Assembly (NCBI GenBank): GCA_050246945.1
Contig: JBFWVC010000006.1
Span: forward strand, 186,001 to 250,000
Source: JAEUMD01 sp050246945
Lineage (GTDB): Bacteria; Pseudomonadota; Alphaproteobacteria; Rhizobiales; Hyphomicrobiaceae
Direction: 5' to 3'
Length of the DNA: 64,000 bases
The notes below the pieces were generated by a model. That model was not told the DNA's origin. It did no database searches and was given only the letters and a program-made list of their open reading frames with translations. Of this stretch, positions 50,991-59,603 are shown piece after piece (positions within the stretch are counted from its first letter, which is position 1; each line of letters begins with the position of its first letter). The position numbers were made by a program, and so were the translations under genes.

Positions 50991-52292
50991 TCAGTAGGCG
51001 GAGGCTGTGTCGCCAACTCCGTCTCGCTGATAGAGGTCGCGGCGGAACTGAACCACGCCGTCCTCAGTCGCCCATGCGGTGATGTAGACGAAATAGAGCG
51101 GAACCGGTTTCCTCACGCGGACATCCTTGCGCTCGCCCGACTTCTTCAGCGACGTGATATCCGACATTCCCATCCCCTGTTCCTCGAGAATCCAGGCCGC
51201 CAGCTTCTCTATGTTCGACACACGGATGCAGCCGGAACTGGCGGCGCGGAAATTGCGGCCGAACAGGCCATCGGACGGCGTGTCGTGCATGTAGACAGAG
51301 TGGGCATTGTGGAAGTTAATCTTGAGGAAGCCCAGCGGGTTATCCTTTCCCGGCTGCTGCGAATAGCTCAGCGCATTCGGCATCGCCGAGTCCCACTTGA
51401 TCTTTTCCGGATCGAGCTTGCGGCCGTTCCCGTCGTAGGCATCGATGCCGAACTTGACCAGCACGTTCTTTCCGGCTGCCTGCATCTGGCGACCCTTAGG
51501 AATGAGGTCCTTCTGGACAACCGTCGGCGGCAGACGCCAGACGGGATTGAAATTCAACTCATGGATCGAGGATGTGAGGATCGGCGTCTTGCGCTCGGGT
51601 TTGCCGACCACCCCTGTGAAGCGAGAGACAACGTGATCGTCCTCGACCGCCTCGATCTGGGCGGCTGGAATATTGACGACGACGTACTTCTTCTTGCCAA
51701 GCAAGCTGCCGTATTCCCGCAAGCGCGAAAGGCCATTCTTCAGCTGCTTCAAGCGCGCCGTTGCCGGAACATTCAGTGCCGCGATCGTGCGTTTGTCGAC
51801 AATTCCGGTGGGGGTCAACCCGTTGGTGGCCTGGAAGCGCTTCACCGCCTTTTCCAGTTCGTCACCGAAATGGTCCGGGTAGAAGCCTTCCTCACGCAGG
51901 TGCCCTGAAATGCGCAGGCGGGCCGCCAGATCGGCCACGAGCGGGCCACTCATGCCCGGCTGCAGCTCCGTGTTATCGAGCTGCTTCCAGCCACCGTCGT
52001 CGACGATCTTCTCGAAGCGCTTTATGGCCTGCTTGGTCGCATCAATGTTCGACGGGGACAGGGTCGGGTAGCCGCGCGGGGGATTTGACTCCCATTCGCG
52101 GATGAAGTTGCGATCGTACGTGCCAGAGGACGATGGGTTGAAGGTGTTGCCATCACTGACCGGACCGAATTGCAACCAGGAGTTGCGATCATAGGCCGCA
52201 GCCATGTCTGCATCCAGTGTCGCCCCCACCAACGCGGCCAGCGTACAAGCTGCGATCGTCAGCCCCCGTACAGGCGAATAAAAGTTGGCCAC
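50991..52292 (-). CDS. L,D-transpeptidase (YcbB/LdtD type)
   Basis: 433-aa periplasmic peptidoglycan transpeptidase. The signal peptide (GLTIAACTLAALVGATLDAD) is followed by a peptidoglycan-binding domain (PLVADLAARLRISGHLREEG, FQATNGLTPTGIVDKRTIAA) and a YkuD domain with VYMHDTPSDGLFGRNFRAAS and the catalytic SSGCIRVSNIEKLAAWIL. Candidate starts at GTG 52322 and ATG 52307 exist, but GTG 52292 has GGAGG eight bases upstream and places the signal peptide at the N-terminus. The LdtR-like regulator gene lies upstream on the same strand; in Liberibacter and Sinorhizobium, LdtR controls an L,D-transpeptidase gene, so the same control is likely here. Confidence 0.88.
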   Translation of the reverse strand: MANFYSPVRGLTIAACTLAALVGATLDADMAAAYDRNSWLQFGPVSDGNTFNPSSSGTYDRNFIREWESNPPRGYPTLSPSNIDATKQAIKRFEKIVDDGGWKQLDNTELQPGMSGPLVADLAARLRISGHLREEGFYPDHFGDELEKAVKRFQATNGLTPTGIVDKRTIAALNVPATARLKQLKNGLSRLREYGSLLGKKKYVVVNIPAAQIEAVEDDHVVSRFTGVVGKPERKTPILTSSIHELNFNPVWRLPPTVVQKDLIPKGRQMQAAGKNVLVKFGIDAYDGNGRKLDPEKIKWDSAMPNALSYSQQPGKDNPLGFLKINFHNAHSVYMHDTPSDGLFGRNFRAASSGCIRVSNIEKLAAWILEEQGMGMSDITSLKKSGERKDVRVRKPVPLYFVYITAWATEDGVVQFRRDLYQRDGVGDTASAY

Positions 52293-52850
52293 CCCAGGTC
52301 CCTCCATTCGTGCCGCGGTCACAAAAAACCGTGCTTCTCACATGGTCAACTGCGCCGGGAAGCGATCCGTGCGCTCAACGGCCAACCCGTCTCAAAGGTT
52401 CGTCCCGCGACACGCATCAACGGAAAATCAACCATGCCGACATTTGACAGACGTTCCCGTCTTCTTGTTCTTGCCATGCCGGGGCCTAATCCGAAGACGC
52501 GCCAGAACACTCCGCAAGCCGATACGACGGGTTTGGGTGCGAACCGCCTCGCGCCGGATCCGACCGCATCGAAAAAAATCAGGCCCTGTAGCGAACGCAA
52601 TTACGGAGCGGATACGCGCCAGGCACGAGCCCAATTGCCGCAGAAAACCTCCTCGCGGAGCGCGGTTCAGACTGCGACAGCCTGAGGCATCGGTTCATGT
52701 TTGAAAAGCTCAAAACGGGCAACGGCGGAGGCCTCTTTCGCACTGGTGCAGAGAGGCCACAAACGCGAGCGAGGGCACGTCTGGCTGACGGCCCTCGCTG
52801 TTGCAAATCCATTCAGGCGCCCGCGGCACGGGCGCCCTCTCATCGTTCCG
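52293..52850. other. Intergenic region between ldtR and the transpeptidase
   Basis: About 560 bp with no gene I can support. A hairpin with AGCGAGGGC arms lies at 52768-52799 and a second at 52816-52836. The part next to the transpeptidase start should carry its promoter and any LdtR operator; no palindrome could be singled out. Confidence 0.45.
52816..52836 (-). terminator. Hairpin after ldtR
   Basis: Eight-base stem GGCGCCCG with its complement and a five-base loop, 14 bases after the ldtR stop on the minus strand. Only TGAATGGATTTG follows, so termination may need Rho or the second hairpin further on. Confidence 0.5.
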
Positions 52851-53360
52851 TCATAGGCGATAGCTGATCTGGTAGGACCAGAAGCGCTCCAGGCGGACCA
52901 GCGAGCGGTTGAGGCGCTGCAGATCATCGTTGTCGACCTCGCCGACTTTCTGCAGCGAGCCCAACTGGCGCTGATACAGGTTCTGAACGACCTTGCTCGC
53001 GTTTAGCCCCTTGTCCGTCAGGCTCACACGCACAGAGCGCTTGTCCGTTTCGGAGCGCTTGTAGTGTATGTAGCCCATATCGACGAGCTTCTTCAGGTTG
53101 TAGGAGACATTCGAGCCGAGATAATAGCCGCGCGTCTTGAGCTCGCCTGCGGTCAGCTCGGCGGAGCCGATGTTGTACAGGAGCAGCGCTTGCACGCTAT
53201 TAAGGTCCGAGCCGCCAACGCGATCGAACTCATCCTTGATGACATCGAGCAAAAGACGGTGCAATCGCTCGATCAGGCGCAGGGCCTGCAAGTATTCGCT
53301 TTGGACCTCGCCGTCCTCCGCGGGCACGCGACCACGCGCCATCTCCACCGCAAAACTCAT
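52851..53360 (-). CDS. ldtR: MarR-family regulator, LdtR-like
   Basis: 169-aa winged-helix regulator. After RLIERLHRLLLDVIKDEFDR come GGSDLNSVQALLLYNIGSAE, the recognition region TRGYYLGSNVSYNLKKLVDM and wing GYIHYKRSETDKRSVRVSLT, ending LVRLERFWSYQISYRL. This matches my knowledge of LdtR, a stress-related MarR regulator of alphaproteobacteria that activates L,D-transpeptidase genes. Its position one gene upstream of a YcbB-type L,D-transpeptidase supports the name. The ligand-binding pocket cannot be judged from sequence. The AT-rich 170 bases upstream likely hold its promoter. Confidence 0.85.
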   Translation of the reverse strand: MSFAVEMARGRVPAEDGEVQSEYLQALRLIERLHRLLLDVIKDEFDRVGGSDLNSVQALLLYNIGSAELTAGELKTRGYYLGSNVSYNLKKLVDMGYIHYKRSETDKRSVRVSLTDKGLNASKVVQNLYQRQLGSLQKVGEVDNDDLQRLNRSLVRLERFWSYQISYRL

Positions 53361-53529
53361 TGACGTGCCTCGCTACTGTTCGACGCAACCCTTATGTGTT
53401 CTTGTCTCGGGTTTCAGACACAATAGCGAATACGACTAAATCTTAGCTGAACAGACATAGTAAAAGAATAGTTACAGGGGGTTCGCCGCAAGACTTCGTT
53501 TAGCCGACCAAAAAGTTAAATTTTGACCG

Positions 53530-54630
53530 TCAGATGCGTGACGTTTGCATCTGGGCGCGGGAGGGCAGCGCGAGTTCCACGCCTTCTGGCAGCGGGTCGA
53601 AATAAGCCGCAACCACTGCTTCCGACACCTCGGCAAGCGTTGCGGGCTGCCACACGGGGAGGTTGTCCTTGTCGATCAGTGCGGCTCGTACCCCGTCAGC
53701 GAAGTCGTGGCCGGCAAGGCAGCGGCAGGCGAGGCGCTGGTCGTCAACGAGGACTTCGCGCAGCCCCAATCCGGCGGCGCGCCGGAGATGGCGCAGGGTG
53801 ATCTTGAGCGAGGTCGGAGAGCGTTTGGACAAATCGTCAAGAACGCCTTCGGCGAAGGCACGACCGTCGCCCGAAATGTCCTCGAGCTGGGCCATGATGC
53901 CCTCCACGGTATCGCCTGCGAAGCAGCGGGCAATGATCTGCCGATGCGGCTCCAGCTCACCGCTACCCGGCTCCACGTGCAAGTCGTCGAGCAGAGGATC
54001 AACCGTCTGCGCATCGGCCAGCGCTGTTTCGATGTCGTTGAAGTGATCGGCGTCGATGCAGTGGGTCGCTATTCCCAGACGATAGGCATCGGCCCTCTTG
54101 ATGGAGCGCCCTGTGAGGCCGAGATAGGTGCCGATCTCGTCGGGCAGGCGCGACAGGGCATGAGCCACGCCGACGTCGGGGAAAAGGCCGATCGCGGTTT
54201 CGGGCATGGCGAACGTGAAGTTCGCGCCGGCGACACGGTGCGTGTTGTACATGGTGATCCCGACGCCCGACCCCATGACGATGCCATCCACGAGCGACAC
54301 TGTCGGCTTGGAGAAACATTCCAGTGTCCAGTCGAGACGATATTCGTCGGCAAAGGCAGCGAATGCTCGCTGGGGATCATCGCGATACAAGGAGATCAGC
54401 TCGCGCACGTCGCCACCGGCGCAGAAAGCCTTGGGACTGGCCGAGCGAATGAGCACCACGTAGAGACTGGCATCGCGCGCCAGGCGGGGGATTTCTGCGG
54501 AAATCGACGCACGCATGGCGGCGGTCAGCGCGTTGAGAGCGCGCGTCCGGTTCAGAACGATGGTGGCGGCGGCACCTATTCGGTTGATGACGACATCAGG
54601 CCCGGCCGATTGATCCACAGGCTTCTCCAT
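53530..54630 (-). CDS. 3-hydroxyisobutyryl-CoA hydrolase (crotonase superfamily)
   Basis: 366-aa enzyme of valine degradation that releases CoA from 3-hydroxyisobutyryl-CoA. Crotonase-fold marks: ATIVLNRTRALNALTAAMRA, SASPKAFCAGGDVRELISLY, GIVMGSGVGITMYNTHRVAG and FAMPETAIGLFPDVGVAHAL, the last being typical of this hydrolase rather than enoyl-CoA hydratase. The length and the long C-terminal part (SLKITLRHLRRAAGLGLREV) also agree. It stands alone on the minus strand without other valine-pathway genes nearby. A general enoyl-CoA hydratase label is the fallback. Confidence 0.85.
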   Translation of the reverse strand: MEKPVDQSAGPDVVINRIGAAATIVLNRTRALNALTAAMRASISAEIPRLARDASLYVVLIRSASPKAFCAGGDVRELISLYRDDPQRAFAAFADEYRLDWTLECFSKPTVSLVDGIVMGSGVGITMYNTHRVAGANFTFAMPETAIGLFPDVGVAHALSRLPDEIGTYLGLTGRSIKRADAYRLGIATHCIDADHFNDIETALADAQTVDPLLDDLHVEPGSGELEPHRQIIARCFAGDTVEGIMAQLEDISGDGRAFAEGVLDDLSKRSPTSLKITLRHLRRAAGLGLREVLVDDQRLACRCLAGHDFADGVRAALIDKDNLPVWQPATLAEVSEAVVAAYFDPLPEGVELALPSRAQMQTSRI

Positions 54631-54817
54631 GACGGCTCCTCTTCATCCACCGGTCATCGACAACTATCGCACGCGGTACCAATCCGCGTGCCTTGGCCTG
54701 CCCTAATTCGGGGCTATACACCATCCTCAATTGTCAGGACACTTAGGACTGATTCGCGCGACGGCCAGGACGCTTCAGGGAGCGGGCCGGCGCGCAGGAC
54801 GCCAGGGGGACTTCGAA

Positions 54818-56098
54818 TTGACGCGATGCGGTCTGCGGGGCTCGACGCTTTCGCTCGGGCTGGTCCTCTGCGCTTCTTCTCTCTTAGTCGCACGCGCGGA
54901 CGAGAATGGGGCAGCCATGCGCTTCGTACCCCAGCCCGAGCTGGTGAGATCGCTCGATCCGGCACGGGCGGCGCTTTCTGTGGGGACGAAGGCGCCGCAG
55001 GCCACTGTTGAGCCGGTGTTGGCGCAGAAGAGATTCGGCGCGGACGTGCCATCGAGCTGGCCAATCACGCTCAGCGATGCACGAGAGCGCGAAAAAGCGC
55101 TGGCCTCCGGCACACCCGAGGCTTGGTCGGACGGTGCGGTCAAAGAGGCGCGCCTGCGTTGTGCCGCGATCCTCAAACGCATCGCGGCAGTTGCCGTGGA
55201 GGAAGAGCCCATCAGGGAAGGCTCGTGCGGCGATCCGGCACCGATCCGGCTGTTCAGCATCGGACGCAAGCCCGAAGTCATCATCTCGCCGCCGGCGCTT
55301 GTCAATTGCGAGATGGCCGAGGCCATGCATACGTGGGTCCAAACAGGGCTCCAGCCACTTGCGCGTCAGCATCTGGGCGGTCCGATAATCAAGATCGTCA
55401 AGATGAGCGATTATTCGTGCCGCAACGCCTACGGGCGGGCGCGCGGCCGGCTTTCCGAGCACGGCCGGGTCAATGCGATCGACGTCGCCGGCTTCATGAC
55501 GGCAAAGGGCGATACGACGATGCTACTGGCCGACTGGGGCACAACCCAGCGGGAGATTCGCCGGCAAATCGCGGAGGAAAAAGCGAAGGCTGAGGCCGCT
55601 CAAAAGCAGCGTTTGGCCGTTGAGCAACGCGGCCAAACGAATGAACGAGCATCTCTTCGCCAGAGCGCATTTCCAGTACAGGACACCAACACCGGCGCGG
55701 ACGGGCCTGCGGGCATTCCACCAGCCGCGCTCGGACTGGCCGGCGGCGCGCCGGCAGGTGGGATCGCGCGAAGTACCATCAGCGACGGCCTTCCGCGCAT
55801 GACCGTGACCATTCCGGGTGGCGGCGCGGGCGGTGCGACAGGCGCGTCGTTCGATATCCCTCCTTCGAGACTGGGGGGACCGAGGGCAGCAGGGACGACT
55901 GAGGGCATCGTCGTCACGACTGACGCGCGTCCAGGAACCGCCGTCAACGAAATCCGAAAGCAGCGGTTCTTGCGCGGGGCGCACGACTCGGCTTGCAAGA
56001 TCTTCGGCACAGTGCTCGGACCCGAGGCCAACAACGCGCACCGCAACCATCTGCATCTCGACATGGCGCATCGCCAGAGCGGCGTGTTCTGCCAATAG
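54818..56098 (+). CDS. Extensin-like family protein with internal insertion
   Basis: 426-aa exported protein of the bacterial extensin-like (PF06904-type) family. A signal peptide (GLRGSTLSLGLVLCASSLLV, ending ARA) precedes the domain, which starts around RLFSIGRKPEVIISPPALVN and continues KMSDYSCRNAYGRARGRLSE, HGRVNAIDVAGFMTAKGD. The domain end, FLRGAHDSACKIFGTVLGPE then NNAHRNHLHLDMAHRQ, appears only after about 130 residues of Gly/Ala/Arg-rich low-complexity sequence. The conserved Cys, His and Asp residues of both parts are present. A TTG start at 54818 with AGGGGGA seven bases upstream is chosen over an earlier TTG at 54731. A cell-wall-related role is inferred. Confidence 0.75.
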   Translation: MTRCGLRGSTLSLGLVLCASSLLVARADENGAAMRFVPQPELVRSLDPARAALSVGTKAPQATVEPVLAQKRFGADVPSSWPITLSDAREREKALASGTPEAWSDGAVKEARLRCAAILKRIAAVAVEEEPIREGSCGDPAPIRLFSIGRKPEVIISPPALVNCEMAEAMHTWVQTGLQPLARQHLGGPIIKIVKMSDYSCRNAYGRARGRLSEHGRVNAIDVAGFMTAKGDTTMLLADWGTTQREIRRQIAEEKAKAEAAQKQRLAVEQRGQTNERASLRQSAFPVQDTNTGADGPAGIPPAALGLAGGAPAGGIARSTISDGLPRMTVTIPGGGAGGATGASFDIPPSRLGGPRAAGTTEGIVVTTDARPGTAVNEIRKQRFLRGAHDSACKIFGTVLGPEANNAHRNHLHLDMAHRQSGVFCQ

Positions 56099-56217
56099 CT
56101 TTGCGCCTCCATGCAAAACGTGCAGGGATCGGTTGAGGCTATTCGTGCTCAAGTCTTGCAATTGGTCCGCGGGAAGGGAATGTTGGCCGCCAAACCCTGG
56201 CATCGGCATAGTCCCAT

Positions 56218-57258
56218 ATGAGCAAACCTCGTCCACCGACACGCGACCCGGCACCCTCACAAGCTTCATCCGCGGGCGGCTTTCCGTCGATACGGATGCG
56301 GCGCAACCGCAAAGCGGATTGGTCGCGCCGGCTTGTTGCGGAGAACGCCCTGACGCCGAGCGATCTCATCTGGCCGGTGTTCGTACTGGAAGGCAAAGGC
56401 GAGCGGCAGGCGGTCGCGTCGATGCCCGGCGTGGAGCGGCTGTCGGTGGATCTGGTGGTCGGCGCCGCGAAGGAAGCGGCAACTCTCGGCATCCCAGCGC
56501 TCGCGCTGTTTCCCTACACCAATCCGAAGTTGCGCACGGACGATGCGCACGAAGCATTCAATGCCGAGAATCTCGTTTGCCGGGCGACGCGCGCGGTGAA
56601 GGAGGCCGGCATCGACATCGGCGTCATTCTCGACGTGGCGCTCGACCCCTACACCAGTCACGGGCATGACGGGCTGCTGATCGACGGCGAGATCCACAAC
56701 GACGCAACGCTGGAAGCCCTGGTGAAGCAGTCGCTCAATCAGGCGGCGGCAGGCTGCGACATCCTCGCTCCCTCAGACATGATGGACGGGCGCATTGGCG
56801 TCATTCGTGCCGCGCTCGAAAGCCACGGTCACACCAATACGCAGATCATGTCGTATGCGGCAAAGTACGCGAGCGCATTCTATGGGCCGTTCCGCGATGC
56901 GGTCGGCTCCTCGTCGACGCTCAAGGGCGACAAGCGCACCTACCAGATGGACCCGGCGAACTCCGACGAGGCCATGCGCGAAGTAGCCTTCGATATCGCG
57001 GAAGGCGCCGACATGGTCATGGTGAAGCCCGGCATGCCCTATCTCGACATCGTCCGTCGCATCGCCGAAGCGTTCGATGTGCCAACGTTCGCCTATCAAG
57101 TGTCGGGCGAATACGCGATGCTCATGGCAGCAGCCGAGCGAGGCTGGCTCGACGGTGACAAGGTGATGATGGAATCGCTGCTTGCCTTCAAGCGCGCAGG
57201 CGCGGCCGGGATCCTCACCTACTTTGCACCGAGGGCGGCGCGATTGCTGGCGACGTGA
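56218..57258 (+). CDS. hemB: Porphobilinogen synthase (delta-aminolevulinic acid dehydratase)
   Basis: 346-aa cytoplasmic enzyme joining two 5-aminolevulinates into porphobilinogen. Segments: RMRRNRKADWSRRLVAENAL, LIWPVFVLEG, SMPGVERLSVDLV, DVALDPYTSHGHDGLLIDGE, AAGCDILAPSDMMDGRIGVI, KYASAFYGPFRDAVGS with the active-site lysine region, and MVMVKPGMPYLDIVRRIAEA. The Asp and His in DPYTSHGHDG instead of zinc cysteines mark the magnesium-dependent bacterial type. It works directly after hemA in the pathway although it is not in the same operon. Confidence 0.96.
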   Translation: MSKPRPPTRDPAPSQASSAGGFPSIRMRRNRKADWSRRLVAENALTPSDLIWPVFVLEGKGERQAVASMPGVERLSVDLVVGAAKEAATLGIPALALFPYTNPKLRTDDAHEAFNAENLVCRATRAVKEAGIDIGVILDVALDPYTSHGHDGLLIDGEIHNDATLEALVKQSLNQAAAGCDILAPSDMMDGRIGVIRAALESHGHTNTQIMSYAAKYASAFYGPFRDAVGSSSTLKGDKRTYQMDPANSDEAMREVAFDIAEGADMVMVKPGMPYLDIVRRIAEAFDVPTFAYQVSGEYAMLMAAAERGWLDGDKVMMESLLAFKRAGAAGILTYFAPRAARLLAT

Positions 57259-57327
57259 CGTCGATCGCAATGCTCATACGTTCACAGCCTTTCGAACGAC
57301 ACGAACCAATTGCCGCATTGGCGGGGA

Positions 57328-57849
57328 TCAGCGCCGTATTCGGCGGCGGGTGATGATCGGCTCTGCGGGATCGCCAGACTGCTCGCCTTCGGCTGCGGGC
57401 TGGTCGGGAGCGGTCTTGGCGGCTGCCTGCGCTCCGCCCCTGGGCTTATTGCAGTTGGTGAGCCAGATATCGAAGACGGGATGCTCGACTGCGTTGAGGC
57501 CAGGGCTTTCGGCGAACATCCAGCCGGTAAATATCCGCTTCGTCTCGCCTTCAAGCTCCTTCTCGTCGACCTCGACGAAAGATGTGGTCTGCGGCTGCTC
57601 GGTAGCGGGACGCGTGTAGCAGATGCGCGGCGTTACCTTGAGAGAGCCGAACTCAACGGTCTGCCCCAAAGGCACCTCGAGCTTGGAGATGCGCGCCGTC
57701 ACCTTGTCGAGCGCGGCGAACACGGCGACGTCGTTCTCGATGCGGTCGGCAAGCGCCGAGCCCAGCGGCGTCAACGCCGCGAGCGAGACGATGAGCACGG
57801 CAAGCGGGCTTTTGCAGTAGGGCGCGGATCTTTCGGCGTGCAATCTCAA
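57328..57849 (-). CDS. DUF2155 domain periplasmic protein
   Basis: 173-aa exported protein. The signal peptide has SPLAVLIVSLAALTPLGSAL, cleaved near ALA. The mature part carries ARISKLEVPLGQTVEFGSLK, VTPRICYTRP, FTGWMFAESPGLNAVEHPVF and DIWLTNCNKP, all hallmarks of the alphaproteobacterial DUF2155 family, usually encoded next to the NDUFA12 gene. The C-terminus ends in a basic ITRRRIRR tail after a low-complexity spacer. No ATG is available; a TTG at 57849 is used. Function unknown. Its neighbour pattern with NDUFA12 is kept here with one methyltransferase gene in between. Confidence 0.82.
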   Translation of the reverse strand: MRLHAERSAPYCKSPLAVLIVSLAALTPLGSALADRIENDVAVFAALDKVTARISKLEVPLGQTVEFGSLKVTPRICYTRPATEQPQTTSFVEVDEKELEGETKRIFTGWMFAESPGLNAVEHPVFDIWLTNCNKPRGGAQAAAKTAPDQPAAEGEQSGDPAEPIITRRRIRR

Positions 57850-58087
57850 AGGGCTTTCCCGGTGACGTTTCGAAATGACGCGTTTCCCGGTGGCGACGCA
57901 CCAGACGCGATGTCGATACCTGATTTGCGCCGAACTTGGGCGCGAGCGTGACTTGGCGCGGTTCGGGTTCAGATTGAATCAATTCTGGCCGTCGCTGCAA
58001 GCTCCATGTCGTTGTTTGAGAGCCTCAATCACGCCGTCGACGGAAGCTCCTCTGCTTCCTTCTTAGCCGATCAGGCTCACAAGCGGC

Positions 58088-58846
58088 CTACACCGCAACA
58101 GCCTCAACGCGCAAGCGCACATAATCAGCAGTCCAATTTCCCGACGTGTCGCACAACGCAGGCCGCAGCAGCTCCTCCACCTCGGCCTTCACCGCGTTGG
58201 CGCGATTACCGAACTGGGAGAAAAACGGGGCGCGGAACGTGGCAAGCCAGCCAGACATTCCGGTCGGAAGTGGGGTCTGGCGGGGGAACAGGCCGATACC
58301 TAGGACTTCGAACCCTCCGGCGTGCAAGAGCGCAGCGTATTCAGCGGCGGTCGGATAGAACCAGGGGGCGGCGAGTTCGGCATCGCCGCCATGTGCGCGG
58401 GCTGCGGCGCGCATGGCGGTGACGATGGCGGCGATGTTACCGTGCCCGCCGCACTCGGCAACGAGGCGACCGCCCGGCTTCAGCGCCGCCCTCATGCGTT
58501 CGATGGCACGCTCCGGTTCCAACACCCAATGCAGGACGGCGTTAGAAAAAACGGCGTCGAACTCGGCGGCAAAACTGAGCGCCGTGACGCTCATCTCGCG
58601 CACGTCGAGGCCGCGGCTGCGTGCCGCCTCGAGCAGCGAGCGCGAGATATCGACACCAACCACATCCGCCCCAGCCCCGGCGATGCGCTCGGTCAGCGCG
58701 CCGTCACCGCAGCCGACGTCGAGCACGCGCATACCCGGGCGAGGATCGAGCCAAGACAGGATTTCGGCACCGAGATCGGACACGAAGCGCGCGTTCTCGG
58801 CGTAACTCTCAGCCGACCATGTCTGCTTCGTTCCGAGGCTCGTCAT
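58088..58846 (-). CDS. Class I SAM-dependent methyltransferase (trans-aconitate methyltransferase-like)
   Basis: 252-aa soluble methyltransferase. Motif I is MRVLDVGCGDGALTERIAGA near residue 39, motif II VVGVDISRSLLEAARSR, motif III FDAVFSNAVLHWVLEPERAI and then LKPGGRLVAECGGHGNIAAI. The pattern resembles trans-aconitate 2-methyltransferase and related malonyl-ACP methyltransferases; substrate not determinable. It starts 15 bases after the NDUFA12 gene stop, so the two are likely co-transcribed. Confidence 0.82.
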   Translation of the reverse strand: MTSLGTKQTWSAESYAENARFVSDLGAEILSWLDPRPGMRVLDVGCGDGALTERIAGAGADVVGVDISRSLLEAARSRGLDVREMSVTALSFAAEFDAVFSNAVLHWVLEPERAIERMRAALKPGGRLVAECGGHGNIAAIVTAMRAAARAHGGDAELAAPWFYPTAAEYAALLHAGGFEVLGIGLFPRQTPLPTGMSGWLATFRAPFFSQFGNRANAVKAEVEELLRPALCDTSGNWTADYVRLRVEAVAV

Positions 58847-58861
58847 GGCGCAGCGCCGCTC

Positions 58862-59260
58862 CTACTCGGGGCGCCACGCCTGATAATCGCCGGTACCGTG
58901 CGGCCGCTTGGCGGGCGTCAGAATCGAACCCTCGGGCCGATATGCGTCGGCCGTGCCAGTCATGTTTGGCCGATGCGGCTTCTGCCAGGGCTTGGCTTGA
59001 TAGGCCTGCTCGGTCGGCGGCGTATCGACCGTGTAATGCATCCAGCCATGCCACTCGGGCGGGACCTTCGATGCCTCTGCGCCGTCGACGTAGGTAACGA
59101 AGCGGCGCGGCTTACCCACAGGGCCGGTTCCCTTCTTCTGTTCGTAATAGCGATTGCCCAGGGAATCCTCGCCAACGAAGCGCATCTTGCGCCAGATGTA
59201 GAGCCGGGTGCCCCACGTGTTGCCACCCCACCAGCTAAAGATTTCCTTGAACATGCCCAT
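58862..59260 (-). CDS. NADH:ubiquinone oxidoreductase accessory subunit NDUFA12
   Basis: 132-aa homologue of the 17.2-kDa complex I accessory subunit found in mitochondria and alphaproteobacteria. Hallmarks: IFSWWGGNTWGTRLYIWRKM, VGEDSLGNRYYEQKKGTGPV, then RRFVTYVDGAEASKVPPEWH and GWMHYTVDTPPTEQAYQAKP. It associates with complex I at the membrane. The gene precedes a methyltransferase and a DUF2155 gene on the same strand; the nuo genes themselves are not in the window. Confidence 0.92.
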   Translation of the reverse strand: MGMFKEIFSWWGGNTWGTRLYIWRKMRFVGEDSLGNRYYEQKKGTGPVGKPRRFVTYVDGAEASKVPPEWHGWMHYTVDTPPTEQAYQAKPWQKPHRPNMTGTADAYRPEGSILTPAKRPHGTGDYQAWRPE

Positions 59261-59433
59261 GGGTATTCATCTCCTGGTTTCGTTCGGGAGCCGGAGCACA
59301 CGTCTGGACCCCTGCGAAAAGAGCCCTGCCGCAGCGGGCCGTCAATGCCACTCGATTAACCGCTCAGGAGGCGTCCTGTCCATACGGTCATAAGGCGCGG
59401 CCCGGATGCAACAGAAGCCGGGCACGGAATCGG

Positions 59434-59513
59434 TCTAGTGTGACGTCGCGCCTTAATTGACCTGTCCGCGCGGCAAGCTTCTCGTCAATTAAGGCGCGAT
59501 GAACGTCACACTA
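59434..59513. repeat. Long imperfect hairpin element 1
   Basis: Left arm 59436-59461 (TAGTGTGACG, then TCGCGCCTTAATTGAC) pairs with 59484-59513, interrupted only by a four-base bulge (TTCA) in the right arm, across a 22-base loop. Twenty-six paired bases is much more than a usual terminator, and no T-run follows. It is probably a small mobile palindromic element. Confidence 0.75.
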
Positions 59514-59527
59514 ACTACATGATTTCT

Positions 59528-59603
59528 CTAGTGGCCCTTATGTCGTGCCTAAATCGTCAAAGGGTCCGGCTGGCACAGCGATTTAGGCGCGACGGGCCAC
59601 TAG
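59528..59603. repeat. Long imperfect hairpin element 2
   Basis: Left arm 59528-59556 (CTAGTGGCCC, then GTCGTGCCTAAATCG) pairs with 59579-59603 with one mismatch and a four-base bulge in the left arm, across a 22-base loop. The layout (CTAG ends, a bulge after about ten pairs, then TCGYGCCT and an AT-rich inner part) parallels element 1, 14 bases away, so the two look like diverged members of one family. Confidence 0.75.
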
